A stretch of DNA of 54,369 nucleotides from Flavobacterium sp. UBA7665. Lineage in GTDB: Bacteria > Bacteroidota > Bacteroidia > Flavobacteriales > Flavobacteriaceae. How positions within the stretch are numbered: position 1 is the first letter of the stretch; each line of letters starts with the position of its first letter. Positions 1-8,651 of the stretch are shown here, piece after piece. The position numbers were made by a program, and so were the translations under genes. The notes beneath the pieces are model-generated. The model saw only the letters and a program-made list of their open reading frames with translations, had not been told where the DNA came from and made no database searches. The stretch covers positions 1-54,369 of the forward strand of contig DLHP01000001.1 in assembly GCA_002483285.1 (NCBI GenBank), read 5' to 3'.

Positions 1-118
1 TTTGTATCAAGACAAAAGAAAGCTTGCGGCAGCATAGCCCCGATTGAAGCGGATATCCTTTTTAAACGACCAACGGGAGTTTAAAAAGATAGCAGCGGAA
101 AGCGGGAAACAGCTCCCA
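1..118 (-). repeat. dispersed intergenic repeat, copy 1
   Basis: Read on the minus strand, this stretch begins GGAGCTGTTTCCCGCT (117-102) and later carries AAAAGGATATCCGCTTC followed by ATCGGGG. The same two blocks in the same order, about 70 bases apart, recur on the plus strand at the far end of the window (54268-54369). No ORF is supported here. It lies just downstream of the M19 peptidase gene. The match between the ends is seen directly; that it is a genome-wide element is an inference. Confidence 0.6.
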
Positions 119-127
119 AACCCAACA

Positions 128-1537
128 TCAAACCCTATAATTCTCAACAATAAAATCATACGCATTCCCATACATCACCCTATAAATCACATCAGCAGCG
201 TCGAGCCCATTGTGCCTGCGCGGAATTTCCCCTTTCTCGTCCCAATATTGTTCCAGGTGTACAACCAGGTTTTGGTAAAGTCGGCTTAAAGAGACGGCAT
301 CCGGATAGTGGTTCAGCGGATTAATCACTCCGTCGTAGTCGCTTCCGAGCGCAATGCAACGCCACGGATCGCCAGCCGGATCTACACGGTAACAAGGCTC
401 GGCAATGGCGATAATCTGCCTAAAAAAATAAGCGGCGTCATCAAAGGCACTCTTGTTGGGATGAAAGATAGACTTGACAAATTTCACAAACCGCTTGTGG
501 TTGTAACCCAGGATGCGCTGGTCCATCTCAAGCCCGATGAGCCCGCCGGTGCGGTAAATCATCATGATGTCTTCGGGATGCAGGTTGATCTCGTGCTGAT
601 CTTCGAGCGCTAGTGCGCCGTGGCTGCACAAAACCGGAATTTTCTCGTCCTTGTAGGCAGACATCAGCATTTGATAATAGGTAATGCGGGCTTCGCGCGA
701 CATGTGCTTGATGTCAATGAGTATGCGGCGCCCGTTAGACTTGCTGAGCAGCAAATCAATCAGTTTTTTGCCACGCGCGTTGATGGGTGCCTCGGCGTCC
801 TTTGGCGTAAAATTGAAATCGCGCATGCCGTATTCCTGGTCGAGCAGACTGCCCGCGGTATCGAAAAGGCTGCGTGCGTGGGTACACAATCCGTTATAGA
901 AATGGTGTGCAAAGGTCACGAACAACGGTGGCGAGGACCAATCCTTAACAGCCTTTACATTCTTTTCCATGTTTTCCCAGGCCGATTCGAGCCTCGGGTT
1001 GTTGCCGTCACATAAAGCGTGGCAACCTTCAAAACTAGGAATAATCAGAAGGTTTGCGTCCGAGGCCATATGGCCTGCGTGGTCCAGTAGCTTGTATTTT
1101 CGCGAATCGGCTAACTGGCCATCGAGGCAACGCAAGAACGCGTATTCATCACACAGGTCCTTGAAATAGTTAAAATCAGGTGCCATGATGGTATCGATTC
1201 GCTTTTTCCCGAACATGCTCGCCAATTCACCGATGAACTTCTCTAGGAATTTCATCCATTTCTTACGGATCATAAAAAACTCCTTCTCTACGGGATAGAG
1301 CGAAACAAAAGCAATTTTCACCTGGCCATCAGTGAGCGAACGAAAGTCGCTTTGGCGGTAACGCGCAATCCCCAAAAGACTTTCAAACTTAAGGTCGGAG
1401 CGCGTGCGCTGGTCATTGTACCAGATACAGGAAGAGTTGGTAAAAACAGTGCGGTCATTGTTGGGATAAAAACTGTTCCCGAACGGCTTGAGTGTGGAGT
1501 GCACATGAAGGTCGATGATGGGTGTAGACGTCTGCAT
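128..1537 (-). CDS. peptidase M19 family membrane dipeptidase-like protein
   Basis: 469 residues. The family is zinc-dependent renal-type dipeptidases, which cleave dipeptides. Near the N-terminus IIDLHVHSTL supplies the metal-binding HxH (residues 11-13), a mid-protein segment has the SHGAL block, and ALGSDYDGVINP near the C-terminus is the conserved GSDxDG motif. The open frame extends 12 codons upstream to a TTG, but the ATG at 1537 directly precedes the family's usual N-terminal strand, so I use it. No signal peptide is visible, suggesting a cytoplasmic enzyme. It is monocistronic, with no same-strand neighbour close by. Family assignment is firm; the real substrate is unknown. Confidence 0.85.
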   Translation of the reverse strand: MQTSTPIIDLHVHSTLKPFGNSFYPNNDRTVFTNSSCIWYNDQRTRSDLKFESLLGIARYRQSDFRSLTDGQVKIAFVSLYPVEKEFFMIRKKWMKFLEKFIGELASMFGKKRIDTIMAPDFNYFKDLCDEYAFLRCLDGQLADSRKYKLLDHAGHMASDANLLIIPSFEGCHALCDGNNPRLESAWENMEKNVKAVKDWSSPPLFVTFAHHFYNGLCTHARSLFDTAGSLLDQEYGMRDFNFTPKDAEAPINARGKKLIDLLLSKSNGRRILIDIKHMSREARITYYQMLMSAYKDEKIPVLCSHGALALEDQHEINLHPEDIMMIYRTGGLIGLEMDQRILGYNHKRFVKFVKSIFHPNKSAFDDAAYFFRQIIAIAEPCYRVDPAGDPWRCIALGSDYDGVINPLNHYPDAVSLSRLYQNLVVHLEQYWDEKGEIPRRHNGLDAADVIYRVMYGNAYDFIVENYRV

Positions 1538-1749
1538 ATCAATATCAGGTTTGGTTAACGAAACAACAGCCAACCCGACAATTCGGGTGGCAACAAACGT
1601 GGTATTTTATAGGCGGACGCGCACAAAGTCAACAGACCCCAGCTCGTTTTTGCAACAGCAAGATAATAAAAAATGAATGCAGTAGTAAATAATCACCTGA
1701 AAATCAACAACCAAGATAAAAAACTACTTTGATTTTCGGGAACCTTTAA

Positions 1750-2619
1750 TTAAGGTAACTGCACCGTTACGGCATTGGCCTTGAATATCTTATTGAAAAA
1801 CAAAACGTGATAAGGCAAGGCATTTTCCCAGTAATCCCAAGTGTGTGCGCCCGGACGCTCGGTGTAATCGTGCGGTACCTGGTAATACACCAACCTGCGG
1901 TGCAATTCACGGTTCGATTCGATCAAAAAGTCACTCACCCCGCAATCAAAAATCAACGGCAACTGGTTGGCCTTGAGCCGCCCGATCATATTCATCACGG
2001 CAAATGACTGGTAAGTTTCCTTGCTGGCTCCCTGCGCACCAAATACCGGAGCCATGAGTTTGTTGGCATTGTCGAGACCGTCGCGATCGGGAAGGCCACC
2101 CATATCGAGGGCGCCGCTCATACTTCCGGCAGCGGCATACAAATCGGGATGCCTGCCCGAAAGGTACAAAGCACCATGTCCTCCCATAGATAAGCCGGTA
2201 ATGACACGGCCTTTCTTGTTGGCAACCGTACGATAGTTGGCGTCTACCTGAGCCACCACTTCGGTCGTTACAAACGTCTCGAACTGGCTTTCCTTACTCA
2301 CAGGACTGTCGAGATAAAAGCTGAATTTCTCGCCTTCAGGTAAAACAAATATGATATTGTATTGGTCAGATAAATCCTTTACGGCATTGGGATTGGGTGT
2401 TTTCTTGAGCCAGTCGCTAAACGTACCATAAGCACCGTGCAACAAATAAACCACAGGATAGGAAGCTTTTCCCTTGGCATACGAATTGGGCAACACAACT
2501 GCAGCTTTATAAGTCTTGCCCATACTCGGGCTGGCGATCTGCAGGGTATCGACCTTGGCAGCGAACGCCATCGAAACAGTGAGGCAACAAACGAAAATCA
2601 GCGTAATTTCTTTTCTCAT
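1750..2619 (-). CDS. exported esterase of the esterase D / putative esterase family
   Basis: 289 residues with a signal peptide (roughly residues 1-21, ending AFAA). It is an alpha/beta hydrolase: YLLHGAYG near residue 58 is the oxyanion region, GLSMGGHGA (142-150) is the nucleophile elbow with Ser144, and AHTWDYW near the C-terminus holds the likely catalytic His. The layout matches S-formylglutathione hydrolase/feruloyl esterase-like proteins (esterase D family), many of which are secreted in Bacteroidota and act on acylated sugars or xenobiotic esters. A good vegetative promoter lies upstream (2637-2667). It stands alone, so the substrate cannot be inferred from context. Confidence 0.85.
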   Translation of the reverse strand: MRKEITLIFVCCLTVSMAFAAKVDTLQIASPSMGKTYKAAVVLPNSYAKGKASYPVVYLLHGAYGTFSDWLKKTPNPNAVKDLSDQYNIIFVLPEGEKFSFYLDSPVSKESQFETFVTTEVVAQVDANYRTVANKKGRVITGLSMGGHGALYLSGRHPDLYAAAGSMSGALDMGGLPDRDGLDNANKLMAPVFGAQGASKETYQSFAVMNMIGRLKANQLPLIFDCGVSDFLIESNRELHRRLVYYQVPHDYTERPGAHTWDYWENALPYHVLFFNKIFKANAVTVQLP

Positions 2620-2636
2620 GGCTTTTGGTTAGGAGG

Positions 2637-2667
2637 TAAAAGTACAAAGAGAATCGCAAATCGGCAA
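2637..2667 (-). promoter_or_regulatory. Bacteroidota-type promoter of the esterase gene
   Basis: On the minus strand a TTG (2667-2665) is followed 20 bases later by TACTTTTA (2644-2637), one base off the TAnnTTTG consensus. It sits 17 bases before the esterase ATG. Confidence 0.5.
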
Positions 2668-2734
2668 CGGCACTTTTTAATTTACAAAAAAAAGCGCAGA
2701 AATTATCTACGCTTGTTTGTTTACTATTGACGGC

Positions 2735-3160
2735 TTACTTGATGCTCGTTCCTCCACTCGGCATGCGGCGGGTATCGTTTTTGGTGTACTGGTCGCCATC
2801 GTTGTTCTCGGCATCGGTACCATCGGGTGCGCTGTAGCCGTCTAATGATTTGCCGTTTTTATCCTTGGCGGAGGTTGGGGATTTGCTATCCTGGCTTTTT
2901 CGGGAAGCGGCGGTTGTGCCTTGCGACGTCGATTTCCCGTTGCCCATATCGGTCGACCCGGTGGCGTTGGAAGTGGCACCATCAGCCGGAAATACAGTGT
3001 CGGTGTCTGAAGTATCAACGGGATCCATCAGGGTGTCGTTGAGCATCATCCCGTCGGCGGGCATTTCGCCATTGTCTGTGGCGTCTTTCTTGCAACTGCT
3101 GCCCAGCGCGAGGCTACCGGCCAAGGCGACATATACTAATGATTTTGGTAAGGTTTTCAT
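2735..3160 (-). CDS. small low-complexity lipoprotein
   Basis: 141 residues. Residues 1-23 are a lipoprotein signal peptide with lipobox LGSSC, so Cys23 would be lipidated and the protein anchored in an envelope membrane. The rest is low complexity, rich in Asp, Ser, Thr, Gly and Lys, with no recognisable fold. I do not recognise a family. The upstream element at 3204-3232 resembles one in front of the next small acidic gene (3424-3777), suggesting shared control, perhaps by a stress sigma factor. Translation and localisation are likely; function is unknown. Confidence 0.65.
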   Translation of the reverse strand: MKTLPKSLVYVALAGSLALGSSCKKDATDNGEMPADGMMLNDTLMDPVDTSDTDTVFPADGATSNATGSTDMGNGKSTSQGTTAASRKSQDSKSPTSAKDKNGKSLDGYSAPDGTDAENNDGDQYTKNDTRRMPSGGTSIK

Positions 3161-3203
3161 GGTATTGGTTTTTTTATAAAGTTCGGGAATAGCGCATCGA
3201 GGT

Positions 3204-3232
3204 GCTTTATAGAATTTTATCCAATCGTTACA
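3204..3232 (-). promoter_or_regulatory. promoter-like element shared by two small genes, copy 1
   Basis: In gene orientation it reads TAACG-ATT ... TCTATAAAGC, 44 bases before the lipoprotein start. The block upstream of the next small gene (3846-3873) has the same two ends with the same spacing, about 19 of 27 positions identical. A -35/-10 pair for an alternative sigma factor is my inference. Confidence 0.4.
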
Positions 3233-3380
3233 GGATTAGCCAGACAGGCCAAAACGCTAAGGCGCCGTCGAACCCAACCGATACCCGGAAGTTGCAGCAT
3301 TGGGTAAAAGCCCGGCTCCAGAAAAGCCAGGTCGACGTTTTCTGAAAAACAGCCAATTAATTTACGACCCTAATAAACAA

Positions 3381-3407
3381 AAAAAACTCCCGCTTAAGGG
3401 AGTTTTT
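3381..3407 (-). terminator. intrinsic terminator
   Basis: AAAACTCCC (3383-3391) and GGGAGTTTT (3398-3406) form a 9-bp stem with a 6-base loop and flanking A/T runs on both sides. It lies 17 bases past the stop of the Asp-rich gene on the minus strand. Confidence 0.8.
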
Positions 3408-3423
3408 AATTTAGAATCTAATG

Positions 3424-3777
3424 CTATACGGCACTGCCCGGCGCGGTGGGATGCATGTCTGATGGCGGGCCGGGATGCTCGAGCGGGTCGACTACGCCCC
3501 AATCGGATTGGGCTGGCGCTTCGTCATTGTCGAAATCATCATCATCGTCATCCATGTTACGGTCATCGTCGTCGTCATCACGGTCGTCGTCATCACGGTC
3601 GTCGTCTTCATCGTCCTCATCGCGTGCTGATGCGTATTGGCTTTGCTGTGTCGTATCGGAACCATCCAACCTGATTTCGTTTGGATTGTCGATTAGTCCA
3701 AAATCCTGCGTTTCGGGTTGCTCATTTTCGCGTTGTGGGCTGTTTGCCTGCAGTGTGCGGTCGTTGGTATTTTCCAT
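3424..3777 (-). CDS. small acidic protein with an aspartate/arginine-rich tract
   Basis: 117 residues, no signal peptide or membrane segment. Residues about 52-84 are almost only Asp, with Glu, Arg and Asn interspersed; the flanks are Gln/Asn/Pro-rich and probably disordered. The minus frame is preferred over the plus-strand shadow (a Ser tract) because a terminator follows it and a promoter-like element precedes it. No family is recognised. Acidic tracts like this can bind cations or basic proteins, but nothing here shows that. Confidence 0.55.
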   Translation of the reverse strand: MENTNDRTLQANSPQRENEQPETQDFGLIDNPNEIRLDGSDTTQQSQYASARDEDDEDDDRDDDDRDDDDDDRNMDDDDDDFDNDEAPAQSDWGVVDPLEHPGPPSDMHPTAPGSAV

Positions 3778-3845
3778 GGTTATCGGTTTTTAAGGCAGCG
3801 TTTGCTGCGGTTGGATTGTAAAGTTACCCACCAGAAGCGCGCCAA

Positions 3846-3873
3846 GCTTTACAGAGTTTGTCTAAAACGTTAT
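3846..3873 (-). promoter_or_regulatory. promoter-like element shared by two small genes, copy 2
   Basis: Gene orientation: TAACG-TTTT ... TCTGTAAAGC, 69 bases upstream of the Asp-rich protein. See the copy at 3204-3232. Confidence 0.4.
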
Positions 3874-3932
3874 GGGATTATCGGGCAATGGAATCGACAT
3901 AAAAAACTATCTTTACCATTATTCGCAATGCT

Positions 3933-4367
3933 ATGAAAAGACAATCCTACGCCAACCATATTCGGTATTATGCCCCGCATCATTTTGTATATTATCCGGT
4001 ACTTTGTGCGCTGCTGGGCGCGAGTATTTACTACGCCGTGACTGGTACCCAACCCCTGCTTTGGACATTCATCTGCCTGATCTGGCTGTTCCTGTTTGCG
4101 CTTGCCTTTATGTTGCGGCAGCATTACGCACTTACGCTGCAGAACCGTATTGTACGGCTGGAACTTCGGTACCGTTACTTTACCTTGACCGGCGAACGTA
4201 TGGAATTGTTTGAGGAACGGCTCACCGACGCCCAATGGTTTGCCTTGCGCTTCGCTCCCGATACCGAGTTAAAAGCCCTCGTGGACCGCGCCTTACAAGA
4301 GAACCTTTCTGGCGATGCAATCAAAAAGGCCATCGTGGATTGGAAGGCCGACAATGAAAGGGTATAA
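3933..4367 (+). CDS. DUF6526 family membrane protein
   Basis: 144 residues. It matches what I know of DUF6526: an N-terminal QSYANHIRYY.PHHF motif, two adjacent hydrophobic helices (about residues 18-37 and 43-61), then a charged cytoplasmic tail with the ERLTDAQWFALRFA block, which the family keeps. Function is unknown; the protein is small, inner-membrane and common in Flavobacteriia. A TATCTTTA sequence about 20 bases upstream resembles a -7 box. It is monocistronic and divergent from the Asp-rich gene. The family call is fairly safe. Confidence 0.75.
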   Translation: MKRQSYANHIRYYAPHHFVYYPVLCALLGASIYYAVTGTQPLLWTFICLIWLFLFALAFMLRQHYALTLQNRIVRLELRYRYFTLTGERMELFEERLTDAQWFALRFAPDTELKALVDRALQENLSGDAIKKAIVDWKADNERV

Positions 4368-4450
4368 CGACAATCCAAAATGCTGATTTCGTCGCTAACA
4401 TATTGGCCTATAAAAAAGTTAAAGCCAATCCTAATAGTAAGATATTTTAC

Positions 4451-4458
4451 TAAATTTG
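4451..4458 (+). promoter_or_regulatory. -7 promoter box of the TetR-ABC1 operon
   Basis: TAAATTTG matches TAnnTTTG exactly and lies 24 bases before the ATG at 4483. I see no clear TTG at the -33 position. Confidence 0.45.
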
Positions 4459-4482
4459 CAATTCAAAGTAAATATTTATACT

Positions 4483-5175
4483 ATGGCAACTACAGCAAAA
4501 AAGAAGCAACAGCCCAACAAAGAGCTTCTCATGGAAAAGTACAGCAATCATGTACTCAGCCACGGCAAGCCGCCGCTCAATGTTTATGCTTTCATGCGCG
4601 AACTGGGCTTTGACGAAGCCGATTTTTACAAATACTTTTCAGGCCTGGACCAGCTCGAGGCCGAATTCCTCAAACATTTTTTTGGAAAGGCACAGCAACT
4701 CGTTGCGCAGATGCAGGGTTACGAGACCATGCCGCCGCGCGAGCAACTACTCAACCTGTACTTCGTTTTTGTGGAGAACCTCACCCTGAACCGCTCCTTG
4801 GTACAATACCTGCTCACCGACCAATTGCCGCAAGTGATGAAAAGGCTACATACCTTACGCCCGATGCACCAACAGTTCGTACGCGGACTCTCATTTGACG
4901 CCATGGGCTTGGATTTGATCCCCGACGAGGCCAATAATATGGCAAAAACTGCCAAAAAAGTATCCGACAAGGCACGCGAAGCATTGCTCTGGGCGCATTT
5001 TGTCTCTGTGGTTGAATTCTGGCGTAAGGACCGATCAGAATCGTTTGAAAGTACCGATGTGTACATCGAGAAATCGATCGATACGGGCTTTGAACTCGCC
5101 AATGTGGCCCCGTTGCAAAAAATGGTCGACATCGGCAAATTCCTCTGGAAAGAACGCTTTCAAACCACACGCTAA
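4483..5175 (+). CDS. TetR family transcriptional regulator
   Basis: 230 residues from the ATG at 4483; the longer frame begins with a TTG inside the promoter box and is rejected. Residues about 10-65 form a TetR-type helix-turn-helix, with the LGFDEADFYKYF segment as recognition helix and following tail. The remainder is helical and would be the ligand/dimer domain. It is followed after 18 bases by an ABC1-family kinase, and the pair is likely one operon, so the regulator probably controls it or lipid/quinone functions. The effector is unknown. Confidence 0.75.
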   Translation: MATTAKKKQQPNKELLMEKYSNHVLSHGKPPLNVYAFMRELGFDEADFYKYFSGLDQLEAEFLKHFFGKAQQLVAQMQGYETMPPREQLLNLYFVFVENLTLNRSLVQYLLTDQLPQVMKRLHTLRPMHQQFVRGLSFDAMGLDLIPDEANNMAKTAKKVSDKAREALLWAHFVSVVEFWRKDRSESFESTDVYIEKSIDTGFELANVAPLQKMVDIGKFLWKERFQTTR

Positions 5176-5193
5176 ACCGCGCAAAATATCACT

Positions 5194-6513
5194 ATGAAAA
5201 CATTAGATACCATCCCTACGAGCCGACTGGAACGTACGGGCAGCCTGCTCAAGGCCGGCGCCAAAGTGGGCGTGAATTACCTGAAATACTATACCGACAA
5301 GATTTCACAGGACGAGGCCCAGGCCAAGGAAACCCTGAACCGCAACAATGCAGAAGACATCTACGACAGCCTCAAGGAACTCAAGGGCTCTGCACTCAAA
5401 GTAGCCCAGATGCTCAGTATGGAGAAAAACATGCTGCCGGCGGCTTATGTAGAGAAGTTCTCGCTGTCGCAGTTTTCTGTCCCACCCTTGTCTGGCGCGC
5501 TGGTACGCAAGACTTTTAGGAAATACTTTGGGCAAAATCCCGAAGACCTTTTTGACTCATTCGACCCCGAATCGGTGAATGCGGCGAGTATCGGCCAAGT
5601 GCACCATGCAAGCCAGGGATCGAGGCAATTGGCCGTAAAAATCCAATATCCTGGCGTACAGCAAAGCATATCGTCTGACCTGCGTATGGTGAAGCCCATC
5701 GCGATGAAAATGTTCAACATCCAGAAAGAAGGCTCTGAAGCCTACTTTGACGAGGTAGAAAGCAAACTCCTCGAAGAGACCGACTATACGCTTGAGCTCG
5801 CGCAAAGCCAGGAAATGGCGCAGGCCTGCGCGCACCTGCCCAACCTCAGGTTCCCAGAATATTACCCAGAATGGTCGTGCAACAAAATCCTGACGATGGA
5901 CTGGCTTGACGGCAAGCACCTACCCGAATGGCTCGCCCAAAACCCCACGCCCGAGGCACGCAACAAAGTCGCCCAGTCGCTTTGGGATTTTTATATGTAC
6001 CAGTTGCATGTGCTCAGGAAAGTACACGCCGACCCGCATCCAGGGAATTTCCTCGTGGATGAAGACGATACGCTCATGGCCATCGATTTTGGTTGTGTCA
6101 AGGCCATCCCTGATGACTTCTATATCCCTTATTTTGAGCTCGCCAAAACCGAGAACCTGCAAAATGAAACGATATTCCTCGAGAAACTCTACGAGCTCGA
6201 GATCCTGTTACCCCAGGACAGCGCCGAGGAACGGGCTTTCTTTGCCACTTTGTTCAAGCAGTTGCTCGAGTTGTTTACCCAACCTTTCAATGCCGAGGTA
6301 TTTGATTTCTCTAATGCCGAATTCTTTACCAAGATTGCCGACCTCGCGCAACAGTACGCCAAGATTGGTAACATCCGCAAGATGAACACCAACCGAGGGT
6401 CGCGCCATTTCATTTACGTGAACCGTACTTTCTTTGGGCTTTACCAACTGATGTTTGACCTTGGCGGTACCCACGTAAAAATCGAGCAATACAAAAAATA
6501 CCAGCGCGCCTGA
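5194..6513 (+). CDS. ABC1/UbiB (AarF) family atypical kinase
   Basis: 439 residues. ABC1/ADCK/UbiB motifs appear in order: the N-terminal extension motif LKVAQM (68-73, where the usual KxGQ is KVAQ), the Ala-rich loop NAASIGQVHHA (129-139), the lysine strand LAVKIQYPG (146-154), the acidic helix EETDYTLE, the catalytic HADPHPGNF and the metal-binding AIDFG. The family supports ubiquinone or other isoprenoid-lipid metabolism; bacteria with menaquinone, such as flavobacteria, also carry it. It is coupled to the TetR gene and followed 1 base later by a DUF2256 gene. The Gly-to-Ala change in KxGQ is unusual and could alter ATPase behaviour. Confidence 0.85.
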   Translation: MKTLDTIPTSRLERTGSLLKAGAKVGVNYLKYYTDKISQDEAQAKETLNRNNAEDIYDSLKELKGSALKVAQMLSMEKNMLPAAYVEKFSLSQFSVPPLSGALVRKTFRKYFGQNPEDLFDSFDPESVNAASIGQVHHASQGSRQLAVKIQYPGVQQSISSDLRMVKPIAMKMFNIQKEGSEAYFDEVESKLLEETDYTLELAQSQEMAQACAHLPNLRFPEYYPEWSCNKILTMDWLDGKHLPEWLAQNPTPEARNKVAQSLWDFYMYQLHVLRKVHADPHPGNFLVDEDDTLMAIDFGCVKAIPDDFYIPYFELAKTENLQNETIFLEKLYELEILLPQDSAEERAFFATLFKQLLELFTQPFNAEVFDFSNAEFFTKIADLAQQYAKIGNIRKMNTNRGSRHFIYVNRTFFGLYQLMFDLGGTHVKIEQYKKYQRA

Positions 6514-6514
6514 T

Positions 6515-6658
6515 ATGAAAAAGCTATTGCCCCAAAAGGACTGTGCCGTCTGCGGCCTGCCGTTTGCCTGGCGTAAGAAATGGCAGAAATGCTGGGACGA
6601 AGTAAAATATTGCTCTGACAAATGCCGCGGCCTACGTGGCAAAGCAAGCATCCTTTAA
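6515..6658 (+). CDS. DUF2256 domain-containing small zinc-ribbon-like protein
   Basis: 47 residues; a short gene that simple length filters miss. The ATG is one base after the stop of the ABC1 kinase, so translation is probably coupled. The sequence has CAVCGLPF, WRKKW, a WDEVKYCS block and a final SDKC, giving a CxxC-x(n)-CxxxC pattern typical of DUF2256, with the usual length of about 45-55. Four cysteines (residues 10, 13, 33, 37) could bind zinc. The function of the family is unknown. Confidence 0.85.
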   Translation: MKKLLPQKDCAVCGLPFAWRKKWQKCWDEVKYCSDKCRGLRGKASIL

Positions 6659-6682
6659 ACTGTTTGACCAAAATAAGACCAC

Positions 6683-7330
6683 ATGAATGTAGATTTTATC
6701 ATGGCCCTGATGGACCAAGCCAAGAACTTTGAGCAATCGAGATTTTACAAACCCGGTGCCACCGTAGAAGATTTCAGGCGTTGGCTCAACGACGAAAACT
6801 ATAGGCGGGAAAGCCCTGTGACCTTACTCGCACAGCAGCCACAGGCCGTTTATGACCTTGAGAATGAGATCTGCAAACAGTTCTTGTTGCTTTCGCGGTT
6901 CTCTCGGCAGCTCATCCGTAAGGGACTGGCCGACTTCCCGCAGCTGGCCAACGAAGAATTCACCTACCTCTATCGGCTCATGAACCAGGATGGGCTTACC
7001 AAAATGCAGCTCGTGGAGAAAAACGCGCACGAGAAACAGACCGGTATAGAAATCATCAAGCGACTCGTACAGCATGGCTTTATTGCCGAATCACAGTGCC
7101 CCGATGACAAGCGCAGTACCAGGCTCAGCGTGACGCCGCTTGGTAGGGCTACCTTTGAGCAATCCGTACAGGCTGTGACGCACACTTCACTCGTGCTGTC
7201 AGGACAACTCGACGCTACCGAAAAGCAGGATTTATTGGGCCACCTCAAAAAGCTCAACGCCTTTCATTTCAATTTGTATCACAACCACCGGCAGGCGCGT
7301 ATGGAAACCATACTGGGATTGTTGGGTTAA
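6683..7330 (+). CDS. MarR family winged-helix regulator
   Basis: 215 residues. The central part (about 95-160) has the MarR winged helix: a helix with GLTKMQLVEKNAHEKQTGIE, then IIKRLVQHGFIA as the recognition region and DDKRSTRLSVTPLG as the wing with the typical DxR...LTxxG pattern. N- and C-terminal helices would form the dimer. It starts 24 bases after DUF2256 in the same direction, so it may be part of the TetR-ABC1 operon or have its own promoter. The target is unknown. Confidence 0.8.
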   Translation: MNVDFIMALMDQAKNFEQSRFYKPGATVEDFRRWLNDENYRRESPVTLLAQQPQAVYDLENEICKQFLLLSRFSRQLIRKGLADFPQLANEEFTYLYRLMNQDGLTKMQLVEKNAHEKQTGIEIIKRLVQHGFIAESQCPDDKRSTRLSVTPLGRATFEQSVQAVTHTSLVLSGQLDATEKQDLLGHLKKLNAFHFNLYHNHRQARMETILGLLG

Positions 7331-7458
7331 GGCGGTTCACGGCAAATTAACCGCGCAACCAAAGAAATACCGGCCACTTGGGGAATATTTTCTATCTTCA
7401 CCCCGACCAAAAGGCCTTCCCACGGGTATGCCGAATCCTAACCACAATCCAACATGAG

Positions 7459-8532
7459 ATGAAGTTTACCTGCTATTTATTTTTGCTTTTTACCTGGACA
7501 TTGTTCGCGCAAAATGACCCAACTACCGTGCCCGACCCAACCTTTGAAGCCTATGAGGCCGCGGGGTTAAAGGAGAAGTTTGAAATGAACAAACGCTATG
7601 CAGCCAACGAAGTACTGCCCGTACTGAGCGGGTACCAGACCATCGTAGACGACAAGTTTGCAGGGGTCAAAAACTTTGGGAAACTGGTGGCCCAGACCGA
7701 TTTCAATTTGCCTCAGGACGTCACCACACTCACCTCTAACAACCCGGATTACTGGCGCGCTACCATGGAAATGGCCTTGCGCAATGAACTCATCCCGACC
7801 ACCAAAATTTTCATGCTGGTTTCACAGGGTGAATTTGACTATGCCGTGAAGTACCTCGAAATCGTGGGGATGATTTCTAAGGAAGACAACTATGCACACG
7901 CCCAACTCTTAAACCTTGAAAAAAGACTGAAGCTGTTTAATGACCAACTCACTGCCGAAATACAAAAAGGCATCTCCGCGCATGACCAAGCCGACTTTGA
8001 GAAAGCCATTAACATCTACCAGCAAATCCTTAAAGACTATCCCAATTCGGCCTGGGTCAACTTTGAATTGTTCTACTCCCAGTTTGCGCTCAACCATAAA
8101 AGCGGGCACAAAGAACGCAACACTTTTGAGAGCTGGGAAGCCGCACGGCAAAACATCTTTTTACACAATCCGCTGTTCAATGTGCAGATGAGCGCCAAGG
8201 ATGGCGATGATGCCTACGCAATCTATAGGCGCAACTCGATCGGCAGCCTGTTCAAGGATCCCAAAAACCAACTGTCCGACTTTTATAAATATGCCGACAT
8301 TGCCATGGACCTACAGGCTTTTGATTTTGCGGCGCAGTTGTTCTGGTATACGGCCAGTTATACTAAAATAGAGCCGTCGCTGAACAAGTACCTTTACTGC
8401 CTCGAAAAACTCGGTGTAAGTAACTTGAAAGACCAATTCAAGGGTGACTTTGAAGCCGAGTTCGCGAAGATTGACAGGCAGCGCGAAAAGGAGAAGACCA
8501 GTAGTGCGGTCTATCGTTCCGCTAATAAGTGA
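7459..8532 (+). CDS. exported helical-repeat (TPR-like) protein of unknown function
   Basis: 357 residues from the ATG at 7459, which begins a clean signal peptide (MKFTCYLFLLFTWTLFAQ); the frame is open 27 codons further but those codons do not look coding. Residues about 190-225 (ISAHDQADFEKAINIYQ and QILKDYPNSAWVNFE) read as one TPR unit, and other parts are helical too. No catalytic motif seen. Likely periplasmic. It stands alone after the MarR gene; no specific family recognised. Confidence 0.65.
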   Translation: MKFTCYLFLLFTWTLFAQNDPTTVPDPTFEAYEAAGLKEKFEMNKRYAANEVLPVLSGYQTIVDDKFAGVKNFGKLVAQTDFNLPQDVTTLTSNNPDYWRATMEMALRNELIPTTKIFMLVSQGEFDYAVKYLEIVGMISKEDNYAHAQLLNLEKRLKLFNDQLTAEIQKGISAHDQADFEKAINIYQQILKDYPNSAWVNFELFYSQFALNHKSGHKERNTFESWEAARQNIFLHNPLFNVQMSAKDGDDAYAIYRRNSIGSLFKDPKNQLSDFYKYADIAMDLQAFDFAAQLFWYTASYTKIEPSLNKYLYCLEKLGVSNLKDQFKGDFEAEFAKIDRQREKEKTSSAVYRSANK

Positions 8533-8651
8533 GAGGCTCGACGAAGCGAAATGAGTTGTCTCGGCTAAAACAATGTTTTTCGTAAAGAACCGTTCAGGCT
8601 GCTGAAAACAAGCAATTTTGCTTATTGACAATTGGCTGCTGGCGTTTTTAG

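Noticed and set aside
1599..1606. GTGGTATT near the M19 gene as a fourth regulon leader
   Set aside because: The partner block ACGAATAT is missing at the required distance; the same applies to 26124-26131 upstream of hsdR.
3446..3793. Ser-rich 115-codon plus-strand ORF
   Set aside because: Antisense shadow of the Asp-rich gene; terminator and promoter-like element support the minus strand.
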